The translations under genes were made by a program, and so were the position numbers. Below, one piece after another: positions 1 to 4,267 of a DNA stretch of 5,894 nucleotides (positions within the stretch are counted from its first letter, which is position 1; each line of letters starts with the position of its first letter). The stretch lies in contig DATGYC010000317.1 of assembly GCA_035298385.1 (NCBI GenBank), positions 1 through 5,894 of the forward strand, read 5' to 3'. This DNA is from DATGYC01 sp035298385 (GTDB taxonomy: Bacteria > Bacillota > Sulfobacillia > Symbiobacteriales > Symbiobacteriaceae). The notes below the pieces were generated by a model. It worked only from the letters and a program-made list of their open reading frames with translations, had not been told where the DNA came from and searched no databases.

Positions 1-146
1 GCAGAGACGGCCTGCACCTTCTCGGCTTCAGCGTTGATAAGTGCGGCTAGTGCCAGCTCTTCAAGAGCAACGGTCTCAAGTAGACGATCGATAATCTGTG
101 CCTGCGGTGCGGGTCCCGAGATGTCTGGGAAAACGGGCAAACCCAT
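1..146 (-). CDS. ALEE-module small protein, N-terminal part (cut by window edge)
   Basis: This is a partial gene that reads leftwards out of the window; the first 48 codons are visible. The ATG at 146-144 follows a strong GAGGAGG site (plus 154-160) with 7 nt spacing, which fixes the start. The protein opens with a short Pro-rich leader (MGLPVFPDISGPAPQ) and then an amphipathic helix, LLETVALEELALAALINAEAEKVQAV, here split as LLETVALEELALA and ALINAEAEKVQAV. That helix is clearly paralogous to residues 142-166 of the next gene upstream. From memory, this 'ALEE-LA-HI-NAEAEK-Q' helix recurs in small or collagen-like proteins of spore-forming Firmicutes; I could not check this. There is no signal peptide or membrane segment in the visible part. 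It lies 73 bp downstream of the Cys/His-rich gene on the same strand, so the two are probably co-transcribed. A spore-surface role is only a guess. Confidence 0.75.
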   Translation of the reverse strand, partial: MGLPVFPDISGPAPQAQIIDRLLETVALEELALAALINAEAEKVQAVS

Positions 147-153
147 GTCACAA

Positions 154-160
154 CCTCCTC
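154..160 (-). promoter_or_regulatory. Ribosome binding site that sets the start of the partial gene
   Basis: GAGGAGG on the minus strand lies 7 nt before the ATG at 146. It is a near-perfect anti-SD match and is the main evidence that the open frame running off the left edge is a real gene. Confidence 0.7.
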
Positions 161-219
161 AGGTTCGTGCGGCCTTAACGTGGAGCCAACATCAGTCTAT
201 GGGGGCCGCAAGTCCGGGG

Positions 220-990
220 TTACAGGCGCCCAAGGTGTCTGTGGCTGTGATCGTGGCAGTCGTCGCTGTGATCATCGCTGTGATCGCAGTGGCGATGTTT
301 GTGCGGGTGGAGGTGGTGGGGGTGCTTCACTTTCCGGCACGTGGGGCAAGGTTGCGGACACTGGGCCAGCAGCAACCGGAGTTTCTTGAGCAGGATGGTC
401 TCCTTGGCGACGACCATCTCCAGCACCTTTGCGACCGACTGCTGGAAGGCGATCAGCTCGTCAGGTGTGAAGGGGGTGATGGGCATCTTCGTCACCGCCT
501 GGGCCTTCTCAGCCTCGGCGTTGATGATGTGGGCAAGCGCCAGCTCCTCGAGAGCGATGGCCTTCAGCATGTCCTCCTGCCCGCACGGTAGGCAGTGATC
601 CGTACAGTCGTCCATGCACTCCATGGCAGATGAACCCTCACAGCAGGGGTCTGAGCAACCCTCTGACCAGTCCTGCGAACAGCCGTCTGAATCGTACCCG
701 GAGTCTGCAGAGGTGCCGGAGCAGTCCGCGGACGAATCCTTGGAATGGCTCTGCGAGAGGTCTCCTGAGCAGTCCGCTTCAGGTCGTGCCTGCTTCTTTG
801 GCGTGTCGGGCGTGTATGTAACTTTATGACCGGTCTTGTGGGAGGGTTTAGTCGAATCCTTTGCGGGGATCGTGGCCTCGTCATCCTCTAACCAGTGCCA
901 CTGCCCCCGCGACGTAGCTTGCTGACTGCTTTGGTTTGGTGTTGTGCTCCCGTCTGAGCGCTTCTCTTTTCCCTTGGCCTTATCGTCCAT
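220..990 (-). CDS. Cys/His-rich ALEE-module protein, possible spore-surface or metal-binding protein
   Basis: The protein has 256 aa and I recognise no named gene. The frame is open to 1056, but the ATG at 990 has an AGGAGGA site 6 nt upstream, and the 22 upstream codons look like noncoding sequence, so I start here. Residues 1-70 are polar and Lys/Ser/Thr-rich. Residues 71-137 are a low-complexity Cys/Asp/Ser segment with ten cysteines (74, 90, 104, 112, 116, 117, 125, 129, 133, 136). Residues 140-169 are the helix with ALEELALAHIINAEAEK, and 177-209 form a second helix (ELIAFQQSVAKVLEMVVAKE and on), an order I recall from Firmicute spore-associated proteins. Residues 211-218 are CPQPCPTC. 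The tail 221-256 has 13 histidines and two more cysteines. There is no signal peptide or membrane segment. The composition suggests metal binding or disulfide cross-linking, as in coat or exosporium proteins; both are inference. It sits 177 bp downstream of the lipoprotein gene and upstream of a paralogue on the same strand. Confidence 0.8.
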   Translation of the reverse strand: MDDKAKGKEKRSDGSTTPNQSSQQATSRGQWHWLEDDEATIPAKDSTKPSHKTGHKVTYTPDTPKKQARPEADCSGDLSQSHSKDSSADCSGTSADSGYDSDGCSQDWSEGCSDPCCEGSSAMECMDDCTDHCLPCGQEDMLKAIALEELALAHIINAEAEKAQAVTKMPITPFTPDELIAFQQSVAKVLEMVVAKETILLKKLRLLLAQCPQPCPTCRKVKHPHHLHPHKHRHCDHSDDHSDDCHDHSHRHLGRL

Positions 991-996
991 TAGCGT

Positions 997-1003
997 TCCT
1001 CCT
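997..1003 (-). promoter_or_regulatory. Ribosome binding site deciding the 990 start
   Basis: AGGAGGA on the minus strand is spaced 6 nt from the ATG at 990. No comparable site precedes the farther in-frame ATG at 1056, so the shorter 256-aa product is preferred. Confidence 0.75.
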
Positions 1004-1032
1004 AAGGCAGGTATGAGCGGCCTAGCCACCCA

Positions 1033-1041
1033 TAGCCTATG
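1033..1041 (-). promoter_or_regulatory. Possible sporulation-type -10 element (CATAggcTA) for the Cys/His-rich gene
   Basis: The minus-strand sequence CATAggcTA matches the CATA-N3-TA core of sigma-K -10 elements and would place transcription about 35 nt before the ATG at 990. No clear AC-type -35 lies about 16 bp upstream. The site is also a short palindrome (CATAG-G-CTATG), so it may be chance or an operator. Listed only because the gene resembles spore-surface proteins. Confidence 0.2.
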
Positions 1042-1112
1042 ACTAGAGGCACGCATGCGCCACAGGGGCTGACCATAGACTGTCGGATGAGGGCGATGCC
1101 CCCTTCAATCGA

Positions 1113-1145
1113 AGAGAGGCTAAGAGCAACGCTCTCAGCCTCTCT
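1113..1145 (-). terminator. 15-bp stem, 3-nt loop hairpin after the lipoprotein gene
   Basis: The left arm 1113-1127 and right arm 1131-1145 are complementary at 14 of 15 positions with a 3-nt loop. The single mismatch is A-C in plus-strand RNA but a G-U wobble in minus-strand RNA, which favours function in the leftward transcript. It begins 23 nt past the lipoprotein stop codon. No U-run follows (the next minus-strand bases are TCGATTGAAGG), so it is not a classic intrinsic terminator. It could instead be an RNA-stabilising end or a leader hairpin for the downstream gene. Confidence 0.5.
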
Positions 1146-1167
1146 GCACTTCGCTTTGCACGGCCCG

Positions 1168-1878
1168 CTAGAGGCCCTGTACCTTGTACCCCTCCGGCGT
1201 CGCCTTGCCATCGATCAGGTTGACGAACCAGAACTCATTCTTACTCCCCCCGACCTTCCAGACGGTGCCCGCTGGGGTGGGGGAGTAGGCGTGGATCAGG
1301 ATGAGGTTGTGGTTCGAGGCCCCGCTCTCCCAGGCCTCACCATCCCGGACGCCAATCCAGGCGCCGGCGGGCAGGCTAAGGACCAACTGCCCCGCCCGGT
1401 CAAAGAGGGCGGTCTCGGCCTGGAGTTGTACCGCCTGGACGGTCGCCTTTGTCGTCGCGACGGCGGCATCCTGGATCTGGCGGCTGGCACCGCGAGCCTC
1501 ATGCGCCTGCTGCTCAAACGCGGCCAGCTTGACGAAGCCGCGCGTCCAGCAGCCGGTCTTGCTGTTGACGTACTCCATCTGCAGGGCGCCCGTCGTCGTA
1601 TCCGCCTGGTAGTAGAGGAGGGCGCCCCCACCGGGGATCTGCTCCGCTGCCTCCTTCAGGGTGGCGTCCGTATAGACAGGCAGGGCGGGGCCCTGGTTCA
1701 GATAGAGGCCCAGGTTCGCCTTGATCTCAGCCGTGCAGGCTGTCCCGATCTGGGTGGGCGCTGCCTGCGGTTGGGCAGGAGGGGCAGGGGTAGGCGCCGC
1801 CTGCTGGCTAAGCCTCCCGCCGCAGCCGGTCAGTAGGGTGGCGAGTAGCAGGAGCACAGGTTGGATCCGTCGCGTCAT
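1168..1878 (-). CDS. Secreted lipoprotein of unknown function, possibly with an SH3-like fold
   Basis: The protein has 236 aa. The ATG at 1878 has GGAGGT (plus 1885-1890) 6 nt upstream. The N-terminus is a lipoprotein signal peptide: MTRR, a Leu-rich core, and the lipobox L-T-G-C with the lipidated Cys at 19. A Pro/Ala/Gln-rich linker (about 22-43) follows, as expected for a protein tethered outside the membrane. Residues 46-118 have alternating beta-type segments ending in TGCWTRGFVKL; the 'GLYL...VYTD...GCW..GFV' spacing recalls bacterial SH3-like domains, but this is a weak visual match. Residues 120-160 look helical, and 160-236 are again beta-rich with several Trp residues (174, 183, 207, 217). 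Cys48 and Cys110 are the only cysteines after the lipobox and could form a disulfide. The gene is divergent from the iron-uptake operon across a 476-bp region. No enzyme motif is seen and no function is assigned. Confidence 0.85.
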   Translation of the reverse strand: MTRRIQPVLLLLATLLTGCGGRLSQQAAPTPAPPAQPQAAPTQIGTACTAEIKANLGLYLNQGPALPVYTDATLKEAAEQIPGGGALLYYQADTTTGALQMEYVNSKTGCWTRGFVKLAAFEQQAHEARGASRQIQDAAVATTKATVQAVQLQAETALFDRAGQLVLSLPAGAWIGVRDGEAWESGASNHNLILIHAYSPTPAGTVWKVGGSKNEFWFVNLIDGKATPEGYKVQGL

Positions 1879-1970
1879 GGGGGTACCTCCGTAGGTGGCA
1901 TAGGACCTCAGGGTAGAGGATATGCGTTCCGTTCTCGGTTTAGAACTGGTGGGGGGGTTGGGGCATTTTT

Positions 1971-2015
1971 ACACAGATTACGCAGATTGCACAGATTACA
2001 CAGATTACACTGATT
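1971..2015 (+). repeat. Five tandem 9-bp units (ACACAGATT type)
   Basis: The units are ACACAGATT, ACGCAGATT, GCACAGATT, ACACAGATT and ACACTGATT, contiguous with exact 9-bp spacing. Variation is confined mostly to positions 1 and 3, with one change at position 5. They form the left outer arm of the larger palindrome. Confidence 0.9.
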
Positions 2016-2113
2016 GTCGGGTTAGGAGGTGGGCTCTTTCTAAGGAACCGTGGCTGACGCGGATACGCAGCGATTCAGTGCGAATCCTCATTTATCTATG
2101 GAGGCTTGTTTCT

Positions 2114-2140
2114 AATCCGCGTCATCCGCGAAATCCGCGG
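2114..2140 (+). repeat. Three tandem 9-bp units (AATCCGCGT type), inner right arm
   Basis: The units are AATCCGCGT, CATCCGCGA and AATCCGCGG in exact 9-bp phase. They share the AATCYGYGN pattern with the outer right arm, differing mainly by C for T, which indicates the inner and outer arms derive from related units. Confidence 0.85.
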
Positions 2141-2171
2141 TAATAGAACCCCCGCAGGGGACTCCCTAAAC

Positions 2172-2206
2172 AATCTGTGTAATCATATAATCTGTGTAAT
2201 CTGTGT
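2172..2206 (+). repeat. Four tandem units (AATCTGTGT type), outer right arm
   Basis: The units are AATCTGTGT, AATCATAT (8 bp, degenerate), AATCTGTGT and AATCTGTGT. They are the reverse complement of the left outer array and are followed by an A-run mirroring the T-run that precedes the left array. Confidence 0.85.
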
Positions 2207-2268
2207 AAAAAAGAACTCTCCCCCCAAACCGAACTCTCTTTTCGAACTTCAAGACTCCCCCCTTCCCA

Positions 2269-2297
2269 AGGACAGCCCAGTAAGGTAGACTGATAAT
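2269..2297 (+). promoter_or_regulatory. Candidate sigma-A-type promoter of the iron-uptake operon
   Basis: AGGACA (2269-2274, four of six matches to TTGACA) is separated by exactly 17 bp from GATAAT (2292-2297, five of six matches to TATAAT). Transcription would start near 2304, giving a leader of about 50 nt. The -10 lies inside the first Fur-like site, the usual arrangement for iron repression. Confidence 0.5.
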
Positions 2298-2305
2298 CGT
2301 TCTCG
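2291..2305 (+). promoter_or_regulatory. Fur-box-like operator 1
   Basis: TGATAATCGTTCTCG matches the 7-1-7 Fur/PerR-type consensus TGATAATNATTATCA at 11 of 14 defined positions, with a perfect left half. It overlaps the predicted -10, so a bound repressor would block RNA polymerase. Assignment to Fur rather than PerR or Zur rests on the downstream iron-uptake genes. Confidence 0.65.
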
Positions 2306-2311
2306 TACTGA

Positions 2312-2326
2312 TGATAACGGTTCTCG
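2312..2326 (+). promoter_or_regulatory. Fur-box-like operator 2, 21 bp from the first
   Basis: TGATAACGGTTCTCG is a second copy of operator 1 with two changes in 15 bases and matches the consensus at 10 of 14 positions. The 21-bp offset is two helical turns, so two repressor dimers could bind on one face of the DNA. Its right half also lies within the palindrome CGGTTC-TCG-GAACCG (2318-2332). Confidence 0.6.
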
Positions 2327-2337
2327 GAACCGATTGA

Positions 2338-2345
2338 GAGAGGTG
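2338..2345 (+). promoter_or_regulatory. Ribosome binding site deciding the 2355 start
   Basis: GAGAGGTG lies 9 nt before the ATG at 2355. A TTG at 2334 is in frame but lacks its own site and would add seven residues in front of an otherwise standard lipoprotein signal (MKRS). Confidence 0.6.
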
Positions 2346-2354
2346 CGTCTCCTG

Positions 2355-3302
2355 ATGAAGCGCTCCTGGTTTATCCCCGCTGTGCTCGCCCTGACCGTCG
2401 CCCTTACCGCTTGCGGTGGCGGTAAGACGGAGCCGGCCAAGCCCTCGACCCCGGCTGCAACCGCCGTCACCGTCAAGGATGACAAGAACGAGATCACCCT
2501 GCCGAAGACCCCGACCAAGATCGTGGCCATCTCCCTGCAGGCGATCGACTCCCTCGTCGCTCTTGGCATCAAGCCCGTCGGCGTGGCCGAGCAGGGCGCC
2601 GGGGAGAAGATCCCCTACCTGGGCGCCGCCCTCGATGGCATCCCGACGATCGGCCTGCACTCCAAGCCGAACCTCGAGACGATCGCGGCCCTCCAGCCGG
2701 ACCTGATCATCATCGATCCGGAGCTTCAGGGCGAGGTCTACACGGAGCTGAACAAGATCGCGCCCACCCTGCAGTTCCGCTCCAGCTCGGTCGACAAGAC
2801 GATGGCCGACCTGAAGGCGATCGGCAAGGCCACGGGCAAGGAGGCGGAGGCGAACAAGTTCGTCGCTGACTTCACCGCCAAGCGCACCGCCCTGAACGAG
2901 AAGGCGAAGGGCAAGACCGGCGCCAAGTGGATGGCGATCTTCGGCACCCCGGACAAGGCCGGCGTCTGGCTGCCGAACTCCTTCGTCGGCTCGATCCTCG
3001 AGGGTCTGAACGCCAAGGATGCCTACACGGGCGCCCCCGACCCGAAGTACCCCGACTTCGCCTACCTCGCGCTGGAGAAGATCACCCAGCTCAACCCGGA
3101 GGCCTTCTTCCTGATGTCCACCCCGGGCAAGGAGATCTCCAAGGCCTGGTCGGCCAACCCGGCCTACGCCGCGACGAGTGCGGTGAAGAACGGCAAGGTC
3201 TTCGAGGTCAACCGCAACCTCTGGTCCCGCTCCCGTGGCCCGATCGCTGCAGGCAAGATCATGGAGGAGGCCTTCCCGCTCCTCTACCCGGACGTGAAAT
3301 AA
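2355..3302 (+). CDS. Iron(III)-siderophore ABC transporter, substrate-binding lipoprotein (FecB/FhuD-like)
   Basis: The 315-aa protein has the usual length for this family. The signal peptide (MKRS, hydrophobic core 5-18) ends in the lipobox L-T-A-C with the lipidated Cys at 20, followed by a Gly/Lys/Pro/Ala linker to about 38, so it is anchored on the outer face of the membrane. The mature part has class III (TroA-like) binding-protein hallmarks: the PTKIVAIS strand (53-60), LVALGIKPVGV (68-78), LETIAALQPDLIII (107-120), a helical linker around 147-187, the second lobe from KWMAIFG (191-197), LNPEAFFLM (246-254), and the C-terminal VKNGKVFEVNRNLW with SRGPIAAGK (277-301). It captures a ferric chelate and delivers it to the permeases encoded next. 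Its stop codon overlaps the next start (TAATG). The tandem Fur-like sites upstream imply induction in low iron. The exact ligand (hydroxamate, catecholate, citrate or heme) cannot be read from sequence. Confidence 0.93.
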   Translation: MKRSWFIPAVLALTVALTACGGGKTEPAKPSTPAATAVTVKDDKNEITLPKTPTKIVAISLQAIDSLVALGIKPVGVAEQGAGEKIPYLGAALDGIPTIGLHSKPNLETIAALQPDLIIIDPELQGEVYTELNKIAPTLQFRSSSVDKTMADLKAIGKATGKEAEANKFVADFTAKRTALNEKAKGKTGAKWMAIFGTPDKAGVWLPNSFVGSILEGLNAKDAYTGAPDPKYPDFAYLALEKITQLNPEAFFLMSTPGKEISKAWSANPAYAATSAVKNGKVFEVNRNLWSRSRGPIAAGKIMEEAFPLLYPDVK

Positions 3303-4267
3303 TGTGGAAGCGATACGTGGGGTTGGGGCTCGCGCTTGGCGTAGCCCTGCTCCTCTCGGTGATGGTCGGGGCCGTACAGGTCCCGGCTACCGCCGTTTTT
3401 GACGCATTGCGCGGTCACGGACCCGAGCAGACCGTCCTGATTGTCAACCAGATCCGGCTACCCCGTGCGGTGGTCGGCGCCCTCGTTGGTGCCGGCCTTG
3501 CTGTCGCGGGCGCCGTCATGCAGGCCGCCACGCGCAACCCGCTGGCGGCGCCCTCCGTTGCGGGCGTCACTGCCGGGGCCACGCTCGTCGTCACCCTCCT
3601 GATGGTGGCGGGGATCATCACCGGTCCCGTCGTCGCCTTTGGCGCCTTCGTTGGCGCCGCCCTCGGTGGCGGGGTCGTCTTCGCCCTCGCCTCGGGCAAG
3701 GGGGCGACGCCCACCCGGCTTGCACTCGCCGGTATCGCCGTCTCGGCATTGCTCTCAGCGGTCGGCACGGGCATCGTCATGACCCGCGAGGCGAACCTGA
3801 CGCTGATGATCGCGTGGCAGGCGGGCGGGTTGGGCGGCAAGATCTGGTCCCATGCCGCCTTCCTCTGGCCCTGGGTGCTGGTCGGCCTCGTGGCCGCCTG
3901 GCTGCTCTCGCCCTACTTAGATGTGATGCGCCTCGGCGATGAGGTCTCGGTCGGCCTTGGTGTCAACCTCGGTTACGCCCGGGCGGGCGCCCTGCTCGTG
4001 ACCGTCATCCTGGCCGGCGGTGCCGTCGCCGTCGCTGGACCGATCGGCTTCGTCGGCCTGATCATCCCGCACATCGCCCGCTCCTTCTTCCCGCACCGGC
4101 ACCGGCTACTCTTGCCGGCCTGTGCGCTCGGGGGCGCCCTGCTCCTGACGCTGGCGGATACGCTCGGTCGCTTCGTCGGCGGCGATATCGAGATCCCGGT
4201 CGGCATCCTGACCGCCCTCCTGGGCGGGCCCTTCTTCGTCTATCTCGTGCGCCGGGAGGGCAAATAG
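3302..4267 (+). CDS. FecCD-family iron-siderophore permease, subunit 1
   Basis: The 321-aa integral membrane protein is about the usual length for a FecCD subunit, normally ten helices. The start ATG overlaps the preceding TAA by one base. No good ribosome site is close (GGAGGAGG lies about 35 nt upstream), so translation is probably coupled to the binding-protein gene. The in-frame ORF extending to 2927 is only a shadow of that gene. Motifs: N-terminal helix 5-27, IRLPR (51-55), MQAATRNPLAAPSVAGVTAG (73-92), LGDEVSVGLGVN (211-222), and the cytoplasmic coupling segment GPIGFVGLIIPHIAR (246-260), which contacts the ATPase. The C-terminal EIPVGILTALLGGPFFVYL (297-315) is also typical. It should pair with the next gene product to form the translocation channel; the symbols fecC, fhuB and yfiZ cannot be told apart here. 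Confidence 0.93.
   Translation: MWKRYVGLGLALGVALLLSVMVGAVQVPATAVFDALRGHGPEQTVLIVNQIRLPRAVVGALVGAGLAVAGAVMQAATRNPLAAPSVAGVTAGATLVVTLLMVAGIITGPVVAFGAFVGAALGGGVVFALASGKGATPTRLALAGIAVSALLSAVGTGIVMTREANLTLMIAWQAGGLGGKIWSHAAFLWPWVLVGLVAAWLLSPYLDVMRLGDEVSVGLGVNLGYARAGALLVTVILAGGAVAVAGPIGFVGLIIPHIARSFFPHRHRLLLPACALGGALLLTLADTLGRFVGGDIEIPVGILTALLGGPFFVYLVRREGK

Larger units (their letters stand above)
1966..2211. repeat. Nested imperfect palindrome built from 9-bp units (MITE- or REP-like)
   Basis: The outer arms 1966-1981 and 2196-2211 are a perfect 16-bp inverted repeat, and similarity continues to 2006 and 2172 with a few mismatches and one gap. The inner arms 2055-2064 (TGACGCGGAT) and 2115-2124 are a perfect 10-bp inverted repeat. 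Both pairs share almost the same centre (2088.5 and 2089.5), so this is one palindrome. The arms consist of 9-bp units: five of ACACAGATT type on the left, and on the right three of AATCCGCGT type plus four of AATCTGTGT type. The element has no coding capacity of its own. Similar motifs occur, from memory, between genes of unrelated bacteria. It may be a non-autonomous mobile or palindromic repeat; its function is unknown. Confidence 0.8.
1879..2268. other. Gene-free divergent intergenic region
   Basis: This stretch separates the leftward lipoprotein from the rightward uptake operon. Open frames across it translate into short-period repeats (YTDYTDYTD, NPRHPRNPR) and lack good ribosome binding sites, so I call no gene. 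It holds the 9-bp-unit palindrome (1966-2211), a G-run at 1951-1957, a C-run at 2220-2225, and the direct repeat GAACTCTC at 2213-2220 and 2231-2238. Base composition is visibly more AT-rich than in the flanking genes. A promoter for the lipoprotein must lie here, but no convincing -35/-10 pair was found. Confidence 0.75.

Noticed and set aside
168..210. Inverted repeat TGCGGCC / GGCCGCA between the two ALEE genes as a terminator
   Set aside because: Arms are 7 bp with a 29-nt loop and no U-run, and the arm overlaps the leader of the next gene, so termination is not supported.
1002..1211. Minus-strand 69-codon frame containing ESVALSLSSIEGGIALI as a broken ALEE gene
   Set aside because: Similarity to the module is limited to a few residues, there is no ribosome site, and it overlaps the lipoprotein's end. 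The short nucleotide match is kept only as part of the hairpin finding.
1039..1836. 265-codon plus-strand open frame opposite the lipoprotein
   Set aside because: The minus-strand frame has a lipobox signal peptide and a ribosome site; the plus frame is a high-GC shadow without recognisable motifs.
1922..2143. Open frame of 73 codons across the repeat element
   Set aside because: Its product is a translation of the 9-bp units (YTDY..., NPRHPRNPR), because 9 bp preserves frame. There is no good ribosome site, and the palindrome explains the sequence.
1971..2206. CRISPR array
   Set aside because: Repeats are only 9 bp, contiguous without spacers, and arranged as inverted arms.
2106..2288. Open frame of 60 codons with IRVIREIRG and ICVICVKK
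   Set aside because: Same cause: the right-hand repeat units read in another frame, ending in the promoter region.
2334..2354. TTG start for the binding lipoprotein
   Set aside because: It would place seven extra residues before a standard MKRS lipoprotein signal, and GAGAGGTG is well spaced only for the ATG at 2355.
2927..3301. N-terminal extension of permease 1 back to 2927
   Set aside because: The extra 125 codons are the binding-protein gene read in another frame. The ATG at 3302 begins a normal permease.
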